A stretch of 64,000 nt of DNA from Acidimicrobiaceae bacterium (GTDB taxonomy: Bacteria > Actinomycetota > Acidimicrobiia > Acidimicrobiales > Poriferisodalaceae): contig JAPOPC010000007.1 in the NCBI GenBank assembly GCA_026713105.1, positions 1 to 64,000 of the forward strand. Direction: 5' to 3'. Below, piece by piece: positions 43,635 to 53,500 of the stretch. Made by a program: the position numbers and the translations under genes. Position 1 is the stretch's first letter. The number at the start of each line of letters is the position of its first letter. Below the pieces are notes generated by a model. It was not told where the DNA came from. It saw only the letters and a program-made list of their open reading frames with translations, and searched no databases.

Positions 43635-44819
43635 TCAGAAGGCCCGTCCCCAGCACACCGCCGCACCATCCAATCGGATTGCGCAGTTGCGGTAATACCT
43701 TGAATCAACGGCGACGAATGCTCCGCCCGGCACGTCGACCCGGCCGTCCCAGCCACTGCCCCAGCACAGCAACTCGCCGCCCCTACTCAGCGCGCATGAA
43801 TGCTGGGCCCCGGCGCTGACGTCAACGAACTCGCCGGCGGGGGCGTCCGCTTGACCGGCCGAGTTGTCGCCCCAGCACTCGATTGACCCAGCGAGGTGTA
43901 GGCCGCAAGCATGGAACACGCCAATCGCTATCTGGGAGAACGAACCCACTGGATCATCCGATCCGATGTACTGAGCGTCTCCCCAGCATGCGGCGGATCT
44001 GTCTGTCCGGATCGCGCACGCGATGAAGCCATCAACATCCAGGTAGATCTCTTCAAAGGGTCCCCTCGGAGGCACAGCCCGCGGCAGCGGACTGTCGCTG
44101 AGGTTCTCGGCCCAGCAGAGGGCCGACCCGTTCACTTCGAGCGCGCAGATCGTCCCTCTGCCGGCCACAACCGCCGTGAACTCGTGCGAGGCGATTCTGT
44201 GCTGCTCAGGATTCGCTTCACTCTCTGAGCACAAGATCGCGCCGTCGTGGCGCAGCGCACAGAGCAAGCCGAAGTCCAGTGCGACCGACGTATACGGTCC
44301 GTGCTCGTCGCCCACATCGAGGTAGTCGCTAAACCCCCAGCACGACAGCCGTCCGTCCACGCCGAGTCCGCAGGCGGTGTCGTGGCCAGCGTCGATCAGC
44401 GCGAACCGTGCATCTTGCGGAGTCGCATCCGTTGCGTGACCCCCACCCCAGCACTTGACACGTCCATCACTGAGCAGACCGCATGCGAACGCCTCGCCGA
44501 CGTCGATGTCGACAAATGGTCCTTCTACCTGCGCGGTCAACTCGGCCTCGACAACAGTCACCTCGGGATCAGGAGGTGTCGTCCCAGGGTCGATCGTCGG
44601 CGCGGCACTCTCCGTCGGCACCTCGGTACTCACCGTGACGGAGGTCTCGGATCCTCCAGTCTCCAAGGCAGGAACCGCATTTCTGGCAGGTTCCGCGACC
44701 TCGCCGTCTGATCCACCGGCGACGATCGCTGTCACCAGCAATGCGATCAGCGCAAGGAGCACCGCAAGCTCCGCGACGGCAATCGACCGGCTGCGCTTCG
44801 GGGCGTGGTCGAAGCGCAC
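43635..44819 (-). CDS. secreted, membrane-anchored RCC1-repeat protein
   Basis: A 394-residue protein with an N-terminal membrane anchor (about 15-35, AELAVLLALIALLVTAIVAG), a Thr/Pro/Glu linker (50-95) and eight RCC1-like repeats, each with the pattern C(A/G)L..DG...CWG (for example CGLLSDGRVKCWG, CALSRGGELLCWG). The paired cysteines in each repeat probably form disulfides outside the cell. RCC1 propellers bind proteins or surfaces; the role is unknown. GTG start 8 bases after the thrC stop, so it is probably in the hom-thrC transcript. It occupies the place where thrB often lies in this gene order. Confidence 0.85.
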   Translation of the reverse strand: MRFDHAPKRSRSIAVAELAVLLALIALLVTAIVAGGSDGEVAEPARNAVPALETGGSETSVTVSTEVPTESAAPTIDPGTTPPDPEVTVVEAELTAQVEGPFVDIDVGEAFACGLLSDGRVKCWGGGHATDATPQDARFALIDAGHDTACGLGVDGRLSCWGFSDYLDVGDEHGPYTSVALDFGLLCALRHDGAILCSESEANPEQHRIASHEFTAVVAGRGTICALEVNGSALCWAENLSDSPLPRAVPPRGPFEEIYLDVDGFIACAIRTDRSAACWGDAQYIGSDDPVGSFSQIAIGVFHACGLHLAGSIECWGDNSAGQADAPAGEFVDVSAGAQHSCALSRGGELLCWGSGWDGRVDVPGGAFVAVDSRYYRNCAIRLDGAAVCWGRAF

Positions 44820-44826
44820 CTCACTC

Positions 44827-46227
44827 TCAACGGGTGCAGCGGGCGGTGACGAAGTCGCGGACGGTGGCGAGGTCGTTGGGCAGGGTGGTGAGGTGTTCGG
44901 GCCGGTCTGCGAGTGCTGCGAGCGCTGGCGGCAGCTCGGGTTGGCGGCCGGTGGCTTCGAGGACGGCGTCGCCGAACTTCGCGGGATGGGCCGTTGACAT
45001 CACGGCCATGGGGGTGCTCCACCCGCCGGCGGGGGCGTCGCGGCGCGCGACCGCGAGAGCGACCGCGGTGTGAGGGTCGATGAGCCGCTCGTCGGATTCG
45101 TTCACTGCGGCGATGGTGGCAGCCACCTCGGCTTCGCCGGCAGCGCCGGCATCGAAGCCAGCGCGCAGGCCGGTCTGCACATCGGGAGCCAGTCTCAGGG
45201 ATTTCTCGGTCCGAAATTGGGCCATGTCGGCAGCGAGCGCGGCACCCCGACGACCGCCCAATTCGAAGAGCAGGCGCTCGAAGTTGCTCGACACCTGGAT
45301 GTCCATCGCGGGGCTGGTTGAAGGCCGCACCTCGCTGATGGACATCTCGCCGCTGCGGTGGGTGCGGGTCAGGATGTCGTTGTGGTTGGTGGCGACCACC
45401 AGCCGGTCAATCGGCACACCCATGCGGCGAGCGACGTCGCCGGCAAGCACATTGCCGAAGTTGCCGGTGGGGACGCAGAACGACACGGCCCGTTCAGGCG
45501 CCCCCAGCTTCGCTGCTGTAGTCGCGTAGTACACGGTCTGCGCAGCAACCCTGGCCCAGTTGATGCTGTTCACTGCGCCCAGCCGCATCCGCTCACGGAA
45601 CGGCCGGTCGGCAAACAGTGACTTCACCAGATCCTGGCAATCGTCGAACGTGCCGTCGATGGCCACGTTATGGATATTCGTACTGTCCACCGTGGTCATC
45701 TGGCATCGCTGGATCTCGGTGACCCTGCCGGCCGGGTGCAGCATGACCAACTCAATGCCCGCCCGGTCCCGACATGCTTCGATGGCGGCCGATCCGGTGT
45801 CTCCCGAGGTGGCTCCTACGACGGTCATGAAGCTGCCGCGTCGGGTCAGCTCATGCTCGAAGAGCCTGCCCAGCAGCTGCAGAGCGACATCCTTGAACGA
45901 CAGCGTGGGTCCCCAGAACAGCTCCACCAGGTGCTCGCCGGATTTCAGCCGGCTGGTCGGCACCACCTCTGCATGGTCGAACGTGGCGTAGGCGTCCTCG
46001 GTCAGCGCGGCCAGGTCGTCGCTGCTGAGCGATGGCGCCACAAACGGGGCGAGCACCCGTGTGGCCACCTCGTGATATTCCAGCCCCGCGAAGTCGTCCA
46101 GGTCGCTCGGGCTGATCGTCGGCAGCCCGTCGGGCACATACAGCCCGCCGTCGGAGGCGAGTCCCTCCAGCAGCACGTCGCCGAATTCCAGGATCAGGGC
46201 GTCGCCCCGGGTGCTTACGTAGCGCAT
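44827..46227 (-). CDS. thrC: threonine synthase
   Basis: A 466-residue PLP enzyme of the longer (fold II, E. coli/yeast-like) type that turns O-phosphohomoserine into threonine. The PLP Lys is in GPTLSFKDVALQ, with GATSGDTGSAA as the phosphate-binding loop and the N-terminal MRYVSTRGDA typical of the class. An AAGGAG ribosome site lies just before the ATG. Follows hom by 25 bases. Confidence 0.96.
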   Translation of the reverse strand: MRYVSTRGDALILEFGDVLLEGLASDGGLYVPDGLPTISPSDLDDFAGLEYHEVATRVLAPFVAPSLSSDDLAALTEDAYATFDHAEVVPTSRLKSGEHLVELFWGPTLSFKDVALQLLGRLFEHELTRRGSFMTVVGATSGDTGSAAIEACRDRAGIELVMLHPAGRVTEIQRCQMTTVDSTNIHNVAIDGTFDDCQDLVKSLFADRPFRERMRLGAVNSINWARVAAQTVYYATTAAKLGAPERAVSFCVPTGNFGNVLAGDVARRMGVPIDRLVVATNHNDILTRTHRSGEMSISEVRPSTSPAMDIQVSSNFERLLFELGGRRGAALAADMAQFRTEKSLRLAPDVQTGLRAGFDAGAAGEAEVAATIAAVNESDERLIDPHTAVALAVARRDAPAGGWSTPMAVMSTAHPAKFGDAVLEATGRQPELPPALAALADRPEHLTTLPNDLATVRDFVTARCTR

Positions 46228-46251
46228 GGCTCCTTCGGCCGATCCCGTCGG

Positions 46252-47595
46252 CTATTCGCCAATCACGCGGATCGCGTTGCCGATTCGTCGCACAGCGTCA
46301 AGCTCTCGTACATCTCGCAGCGTTGAGGCCACATCGGCCTCGCGAGCTCGGTGAGTGATGAACTCCAGGTGAGCGATGTCGTCGGCTGTCCCACCTCGAG
46401 TGGTCTGCTCGACCGAGCGGATCGACACCCCGTGCTCGCCGAAGACGCCAGCCACTGAAGCAAGCACGCCCGGCTTGTCGGTGACGTCGAACTGCAGGTG
46501 GTATGCGGTGTACGTCTCATCGATGGGCCGCAGGCGCGCCGCTCTCAGCGGGCCGAAGCCGTCGCACACTCCCCGGCGCAGATTCTGCGACACGGTGATG
46601 AGGTCGCCCAGCATGGCGCTGGCGGTCGGGAAGCCGCCTGCGCCCCTCCCGTACAGCATCAGGTCGTCGACGGCCTCCCCCTCGAGGAACACCGCGTTGA
46701 AAGCGTCGCGCACTGACGCCAACGGGTGGTCGTTCGGCACCATCGCCGGGTGCACCCGCACGGCAATCTCGCCGTTCTGGCGTTCGGCCACAGCAAGCAG
46801 CTTGATCACGTGGTCCATCCGGGCAGCCGCCGCGATATCGCCGGTGCCGATGCTGCTGATGCCCTCTTGGTGGACGTCGCCGGCCACGACCTTGGCCCCG
46901 AACGCGGTCATCGCCAGGATCGCTGCCTTGGCGCCCGCGTCGAAGCCCTCCACATCGGCGGTCGGATCGGCCTCGGCGTAGCCCAGGCGCTGCGCCTCGC
47001 CGAGAACGTCGGCGTAGTCGGCCCCGTCCTCGGTCATGCGGGTGAGGATGTAGTTCGTCGTTCCGTTCACGATGCCCATCACACGCGTGATGCGTTCGCC
47101 GATGAGCGAGTTGCGCAGCACGCCGATGAGGGGGATCCCGCCTGCAACAGCCGCCTCGAACGCCAAGTCCACGCCGTTGGTGCTCGCCACGGCGAACAGC
47201 TCCTCGCCGACGTTGGCGATGAGCTCCTTGTTGGCGGTCACGACAGGCTTGCCGGCGCCGAGCGCTGCCGCGACCAGGTGGCGGGCCGGCTCGATCCCGC
47301 CCATCGCCTCGACCACGACATCCACATCGTCGGCCACAACCAGCGACTCGCTGTCGCGGGTCAGGACACCTTCGGCCAGCTCCACCGTTCGCTCGGCGCT
47401 GAGATTGCGAACGGCGACTCGGGTGACTTCGAAGTCCAGCGCGGTGCGTCCCGCCAAGTGAGCCCTGTCGCGGTTCAGGATGGCGACGAGCGCGGCACCG
47501 ACATTGCCGCAACCCAAGATGCCGACGCGCAGCGGCCGCGGCTCGTCGGCTGCCTCGGCAGGGGCGTCAACGGTCTCGGCAGCAGCGTCGGGCAC
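46252..47595 (-). CDS. hom: homoserine dehydrogenase
   Basis: A 447-residue Hom with an NAD(P)-binding N-terminus (VGILGCGNVGAALV), the catalytic core (VNGTTNYILTRM, LGYAEADPTADVEGFDAGAKAAI) and a C-terminal ACT domain (FDVTDKPGVLASVAGVFGEHGVSI) that usually binds threonine for feedback control. The GTG at 47595 is chosen over one 13 codons upstream because TACCGT ends exactly 7 bases before it. First gene of the hom-thrC unit. Confidence 0.95.
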   Translation of the reverse strand: MPDAAAETVDAPAEAADEPRPLRVGILGCGNVGAALVAILNRDRAHLAGRTALDFEVTRVAVRNLSAERTVELAEGVLTRDSESLVVADDVDVVVEAMGGIEPARHLVAAALGAGKPVVTANKELIANVGEELFAVASTNGVDLAFEAAVAGGIPLIGVLRNSLIGERITRVMGIVNGTTNYILTRMTEDGADYADVLGEAQRLGYAEADPTADVEGFDAGAKAAILAMTAFGAKVVAGDVHQEGISSIGTGDIAAAARMDHVIKLLAVAERQNGEIAVRVHPAMVPNDHPLASVRDAFNAVFLEGEAVDDLMLYGRGAGGFPTASAMLGDLITVSQNLRRGVCDGFGPLRAARLRPIDETYTAYHLQFDVTDKPGVLASVAGVFGEHGVSIRSVEQTTRGGTADDIAHLEFITHRAREADVASTLRDVRELDAVRRIGNAIRVIGE

Positions 47596-47602
47596 GGCCG
47601 AA

Positions 47603-47608
47603 ACGGTA
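47603..47608 (-). promoter_or_regulatory. -10 box of hom (leaderless)
   Basis: TACCGT on the minus strand, 7 bases before the chosen GTG of hom. Confidence 0.5.
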
Positions 47609-47661
47609 CCGCCAGCGCACCTGCGCTCCCGCACGGATTTCGGCCGACTCCCCAGAGGCCT

Positions 47662-49245
47662 CTACGTGTCGTTCTGGTCGAATCCGGAAAACGTCAGTTC
47701 AGCGGCGAACCGTCGCTTGACGGCACTGACCTGTTCTTGCCGCTGGTGGTCGTTCCATGACAGCAAGCTCGCCATGCGATCAGCGATGGCTTCGGCCAGA
47801 TTCAGGCGGTGTCGAGGCAGGTGCCAGGCGTCCAGTGTCCGGCGGTAGACGACGTCTTCGACAGTCGTCGCGGCCTCAACGTTGACCGCCCAGTCAACTT
47901 CGCCGGTCAGAACCGGGGCACCTTCGACGAGGCTGCCTCCACCCAGGCTGATGATGTTTGTTGCGTCGGCGCCGTAGAGCTGGTGCAGCCGTTCATCGTC
48001 GACGGCGGGCTCAATGGCTGCCCCCGGGAGTGGCGTCGTGCCCGGTCCCGGCGCGAGATCGAACTCCCCGAGCCGGCCAACGAGTTCCACAGTGCTGGCC
48101 GCCAACCCGGCAAACCCGGTGAGCTTGCCGCCCGAGACCGAGAGCAGCATTCCCGGACCTACGCGCAACTCGGCTTCGCGGGACATCCGGATCGACTTGC
48201 CGACGCCTCGTGCGGGAAGTGCCCGCAGGCCGGCCCACGCTGCCAGCACATCATCGGGCCTCAGCGGTTCCGTGGTGAAGTATCCCCCGAGCGCCTCCAG
48301 CAAGTAGCCGACGTCGGCGCAGTCGATGGGGGGCCACACCACCCGCTCGCCGTCGTAGGCCGTGTCTGTCGTACCGATGTAGACGATGTCGCGACGTGGG
48401 ATTGCGAAAATCCATCGTCGATCAGATGCCATGCACAAGATCGGATGCTCGACGGGGAGCCGGGAGCGATCCACGACAAGGTGCACCCCTTTGGACACCA
48501 CCACTTGGGCGGCCGGCGGCTGAACCTCAAGCGCCGCGAGGCAATCGACCCACGGGCCGGCCGCATTGACGACGACACGTCCACGGACTTTGACCTCACG
48601 ACCTGTGACGGGGCACTGCACCACGACGCCGCTGACGAGCGTCCCTTGGCGCAGCAGCCCGCGCACCGGCGTCCTGGACGACAGCACAGCGCCCGATTCG
48701 GCTGCAGCTCTCAGCACAGCAAGGACCAGCCGCACGTCATCGGTGAGGTATTCCCGGAATGCGACTGCTCGCCCATAGGCATCACCTCGAAGTGACGGTT
48801 CTCGCGTCGCCAGCTCCGCCCCATCCCAGCTGATGTGCGTGTCGTCTCGTTTGACGCCACCCAAGCGCTCGTACACCGCGAGTGCGCAGCGGAACCCTTG
48901 GGCCTGCATCCAGTGGCGAGCCGGTGCCACCATCCAGCACGGGCGTGCCAGGTGCGGCGCCATCGCATGAACAGCATTCCGCTCGCGGGCAGTGCGGCGG
49001 ACGAAGCCGAGGCGTCCTTGAGCGAGATAGCGAAGACCGCCGTGAATCATCTTGGAAGAACGCGACGAGGTGCCGACCCCGAAGTCGTCGGCTTCGCAGA
49101 GAGCTACTCGCAGCCCCCGCGCCGCGGCCTCCCGCGCAATCCCGGCGCCGGCGATGCCGCCGCCGATCACGATCACATCAAAGCGAGTGGCCTCAAGTTT
49201 GTCGAGCAGCTGCGTGCGTGACTCGGGAGTGAGCGTGGGTGTCAT
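47662..49245 (-). CDS. glpD: aerobic glycerol-3-phosphate dehydrogenase
   Basis: A 527-residue FAD enzyme oxidising glycerol 3-phosphate to dihydroxyacetone phosphate at the membrane. FAD motif VIVIGGGIAGAGIAREAA, the SSRSSKMIHGGLRYL segment and AAWAGLRAL are typical, and the C-terminal helical cap (HRLNLAEAIADRMASLL) is present. The start overlaps the stop of the aminotransferase gene as ATGA. Confidence 0.95.
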   Translation of the reverse strand: MTPTLTPESRTQLLDKLEATRFDVIVIGGGIAGAGIAREAAARGLRVALCEADDFGVGTSSRSSKMIHGGLRYLAQGRLGFVRRTARERNAVHAMAPHLARPCWMVAPARHWMQAQGFRCALAVYERLGGVKRDDTHISWDGAELATREPSLRGDAYGRAVAFREYLTDDVRLVLAVLRAAAESGAVLSSRTPVRGLLRQGTLVSGVVVQCPVTGREVKVRGRVVVNAAGPWVDCLAALEVQPPAAQVVVSKGVHLVVDRSRLPVEHPILCMASDRRWIFAIPRRDIVYIGTTDTAYDGERVVWPPIDCADVGYLLEALGGYFTTEPLRPDDVLAAWAGLRALPARGVGKSIRMSREAELRVGPGMLLSVSGGKLTGFAGLAASTVELVGRLGEFDLAPGPGTTPLPGAAIEPAVDDERLHQLYGADATNIISLGGGSLVEGAPVLTGEVDWAVNVEAATTVEDVVYRRTLDAWHLPRHRLNLAEAIADRMASLLSWNDHQRQEQVSAVKRRFAAELTFSGFDQNDT

Positions 49246-50510
49246 TCCGGCGACCCATCAGCCCCGGACGGATCTGATGGGGAACTGAACCGCCGGCCAT
49301 CGCCTCCGACGGCTCCCTGCCGCCGCAGTTCACGCGCAACTGTCGCTGCCAGACGGTCGAGCACCTGGCCGGGCATGGACGGGTCGAACGGGAGATACAC
49401 CGAGTGTTCCAGCAAGTGACGCGCTCCCAGCGGCGGTGGGCGGCCATGGGGATCATCGTGCTCGACCACGGTGAAGGCACGCCCCTGCGTGGCATGAAAG
49501 TTGGATTCGGCGAGGTGATCGATCAGTGCCTGAGGATCGGGGGCAAGGACCGGAATGAGCCAGTACACGTGCTCGGCAGCATGAGAGGTGGGAACGAGCG
49601 CATCGCCGAGTCCCTGAATCAGTCGCCGAGCAGGGCCGATGCGGCGGCGTCCAGGCGCATCGCCCTCATCAAGACGAGCGCCGAGCGTCCGCACGAGCGG
49701 CGCAGACGGCCGTCGGCGGATCCGGTCCAGGAGGTCGGGGCCGGGAAACCCTCGGGTGAGTCGCTGCAACACCGCGTCGTGGCCCGGTCCCAGAACGTCG
49801 AGGGCCCGCACCACCAGTCCGAACGCCCGAGGCGACGCGAGAGCGTTGAGCAGCCCGAACTTCACCAGCCGACGCAGCTGATCGGTCCGGCGTTGCATCG
49901 GCATCCCGGCGGCCAGACGCAGCATCTCGTGCCGGACGTCGTCATCGCGCACCCGGGCGAGCCCGCCCCCGACGGCCGTGGCGGTCTTGATCGGGCCGAA
50001 GCTGAAGAGGGCGACATCGCTGTCGGGATGGCCACGCCACTGGGGCCCGGCATACGCCTCGGCGCAATCCTCGACGAAGAGCGACCCGTTGGCGTGGGTC
50101 GTGCGGCGGGCTGCTTCAGTCCGGCTTCGGGCACCGAACAGATGGGTGTAGACCACCGCCCGCGTTCGCTCGTCAATCAGGTCTGCGAGCGCTTCGGTCT
50201 TCGGTTCGCCTCTGAGCGGGTCGATGTCGAGCGAGACCACCTCGAGGCCGTTGGCGCGGGCGATCGCGGGCATGTCGGCAACCGTGAGAGCAGAGAACAC
50301 GATGCGGTCGCCCTGCTGCCAACGTTGAGCCCGGATCCAGAGATCGAAGAGCGAGCGCACGGAGAGCCCGAACACACCCGCACCGTCGGGATCCCAGCGA
50401 TCCGCGAGCTGCGACGCCGCTTGGGGTGGAACAGGCTGGGCACAGCCAAGCAGGGCTCGCGACCAAGCCGACATCGACATGTCGAGTCGCTTGTTGGCCC
50501 AAGCGTTCAC
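49242..50510 (-). CDS. DegT/DnrJ/EryC1-type aminotransferase
   Basis: A 422-residue fold I PLP protein of the sugar aminotransferase family. The lysine expected to hold PLP is K175 in FSFGPIKTATAVGGG, and VEDCAEAYAG (147-156) supplies the ring-contacting Asp. The family usually aminates keto-sugars for glycans or antibiotics, but no other sugar genes are near. The GTG at 50510 overlaps the stop of the DUF2339 gene as GTGA; longer frames run through that gene and are rejected. Unusual C-terminal half (Arg-rich, about 230-300). Confidence 0.82.
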   Translation of the reverse strand: MNAWANKRLDMSMSAWSRALLGCAQPVPPQAASQLADRWDPDGAGVFGLSVRSLFDLWIRAQRWQQGDRIVFSALTVADMPAIARANGLEVVSLDIDPLRGEPKTEALADLIDERTRAVVYTHLFGARSRTEAARRTTHANGSLFVEDCAEAYAGPQWRGHPDSDVALFSFGPIKTATAVGGGLARVRDDDVRHEMLRLAAGMPMQRRTDQLRRLVKFGLLNALASPRAFGLVVRALDVLGPGHDAVLQRLTRGFPGPDLLDRIRRRPSAPLVRTLGARLDEGDAPGRRRIGPARRLIQGLGDALVPTSHAAEHVYWLIPVLAPDPQALIDHLAESNFHATQGRAFTVVEHDDPHGRPPPLGARHLLEHSVYLPFDPSMPGQVLDRLAATVARELRRQGAVGGDGRRFSSPSDPSGADGSPE

Positions 50511-53500
50511 ACATCCATCCCGCTCGAAGATCCGCTGTGCGTTCGAGGACTGTCTTCGGAACTCTGGGTTTTGGACTGCGATGGCGGAACCGGAGCCAGA
50601 TAACCCACGATGAGCAACACGATTCCGACGCCGATGAACGAGCCGGCCTTCGGCAGCGCGGCCAGGCTTGCCAAGTCGATCAAGAACAGCTTGACCACCA
50701 CCACGCCCATCCATGACGCGCCGACGATCCAGATGCGCCGGCTGGCCGCTCTCACGCCGACGACCATCGCAGCCAACGCAGTTGCTGCCCACAGGATCGA
50801 CAGCGCAACCTGCAGCTCGGTGGAGTACACGAGCGGCTGCAGCTCGAACGGCACGTCGGCCCAATGATGGACAGTCCGAGCAGCGGTCATCGTGAGCGCT
50901 GCCACACCCGCGGCGCTGAGGTAGGGCAGCCAAGGCGTCTCGGCCGAGCGCAGCAAACTCGCGATTGCTGGCGTCAGGCTGTCCGAATCGGCAGACAGCT
51001 CAGCAACCATCTCGCGCTTCCATCTCAGCAGCAAGACGACCGCTGCTGCCGCGCAGATGTCGATGGGATTCAGAATCGGCAGGAATGGCAGCGGATCGAC
51101 GCTTCCGTGGTGGCCAAACACCGCAAGGCCGGCACCCGCAGCTGCAGTCCACGCCACGGGCGTGATGCCATACAGCAAGCAGCTGCGCCAGCCGTCTCCC
51201 ACGAACCATGACGCGACCGGGCGGGCGAGCAGCGAAGCCCCCAGCCACAGCAGCACCGCCGCAGCGGCTCCGTACAGCGGCCATTGCCCGTCGGCGGTCT
51301 GCGCCAGCTGGCCATGCACCTCGGTGGCCACGAACACACTCACGACGCAGTACAGGCCTCCGTACTGGCCGAGAACCTCGAGCTTGTCGCCACCGGTACG
51401 CAGGAACGCTGTGTACGCCACGATCATGAACGGCCACGCCGTCCAGCCCCAAGCCGCGGAGGGATAGTCGTTGGTGACCACGGCGATCACCAAGGCGACA
51501 GCGAGCGTCGGCAGCATGAGCGCGCCGGCCCACTCCAGGTCGATCCACTTCAGCACCCGGCCCGCCGCCACCACTGCGGACAGGGTGCCGATCGCCAGCA
51601 GCGACAACCCCCACAGCCGATAGTCATCGGTCACGACCCAGATCTGCGCGGCGGCTGCGAACAGCCACCAGCCGACGCCCCACAGCAGGGACAGCCACAT
51701 CAACGGGACCCGCAGTTCGCGAAGCGCTGACGCTGACCGGTAGGCGATCACAGAACTTGCGACGCCGCAGGCGGCCAGCAGCACTCCAACGCCGAGGTAC
51801 TGGTTCAGAATCGGCGTCGAGTCCGCCCAGAAGCGGAGGGTTGACGAGTGGTCTTCACTGTCCGCGACCAGTCGCGCGGCATAGACCACGCCAGCAGCGA
51901 CCTGCAGCAGCGTGCCGAGCACCGCGCCCAGTACCAATCGGCGCCGGGCCGCGAGCCAGAGCAGCACTGCGCCCTGCACCGTCCACATCGTCGACACAGC
52001 GAGCGGCCCTGCCCGCACCCACATCTCTGTGGACTCGGCGAACAAGAACCAGCCTCCGCCGAGCGCCAGCGCCGAGTACATGACTGCACGCCAGGCATCA
52101 TCACGATCACCGACGAATCGGGAGGCGGCCGTGACACTTGCGAACCCGCACAGCGCCAGAAAGCCCGTGATCGCGAAGTACTGGTTGACAACCGGCAGCG
52201 TGTCTGCCCAGAACTCGAACGAGCCCGGCGACAACCTGCCGGCATCGTCGATCATCTTGAGTGCCGCAGCGACAGCAGCGGCGACCTGCATGGCGATGCC
52301 CGCGACGGCGACCGGCATCCAACGACGCTTCGACGCAATCCACATCAGCGCGGCACCCTGCACGGCCCAGAGCCCGACGGCGGGCAGCAGCCCCCCTCGC
52401 AGCCACACGGCGGCGGTCTCGGCGAAGAGGAACCAGCCGGCACCCCACACCAACGCCGCGATCTGCACCGACTGGCGCCACGGATCAAAGTGCGATGAGC
52501 GGCGCAGCGATTCCGCGCTGGCAAGCCCGCAAGCAGCCAGCATGACCGCACCCAGCGCGTACACGTTGAGGACCGGCGTGGCCTCAGCCCAGAAACCGAA
52601 GACTGCGGGAGAGTCCCAGTCCACGGAATCGGTAGTGATCCGCACTCCGTACGCGACCGCAGCGATGGCCTGCAGGACAGAACCGCCCAGCAGCGCCAAC
52701 CGCGAGCCCCAGCGTGAGCTGGCCCACACGAGCACCGCACCCTGCACCGCCCAGATGGCCGAGGTGGCCGAAGCGCCCAGAAACAGCGGAACCGCCGTCG
52801 CACTGAACACCACGGCGAGGGCCGCATAGGCAACTTCGAACTGCTTGGAGGTGCTCCCCAGACGGCGGGACAGCTGGTGGAAGCCGGCGTGTACGACAGC
52901 AAGCACCGCGCTGCTGATCGCGACCCCGTAGCGCAGGTGGCCGACCAGCAGCGCCTGCATCGCTAGGCCGGCGAAGGGAGTGCAGAACACCAACGGCGTG
53001 ATCCAGAGGTCTTGGAACCCGACCGGCTCGTCGCGAGACGACGGCACCGGCGGCCACACCAAGGGCACGAGCGTGTACAGCAGCACGAAGAAGACCACGA
53101 ATGGCTGCAGCTGCACCCAGTCGCTGTGGTCCTCGCGAGCAAAGAGCCACAACCCGGCCACGACGAACGTGAAGCCATAGCCCGACAGCACCAGGGTTGG
53201 CCAGGACTTCAGCCTGCTCACGGCGACTACCGCGACGCCCAGCACCGCATAGAAGCCGAACACCTCGAAGTGGTCTTGGGGCCACGCAAACGCCAGCAGA
53301 GGCGCAGAGAAGCCGCCAATGAGCCCCAGCATCGCCAGCGTCAGCGAGCTTTGAGTCATGGCCAACGCACCGGCCGCGACGGTGATCAGCACGACCGCGG
53401 CGAGGGCCGGCAACGGAGCCAGCAGGTCGTACAACGCGTACGCAGCGAGCGTCACCAGGTACAGCACGGCGATCCCGCCGCCCTGCAGGCTGCGGCCGTA

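Noticed and set aside
50511-50933. Upstream extension of the DegT-type aminotransferase frame
   Set aside because: It overlaps the end of the DUF2339 gene in another frame and is not protein-like.
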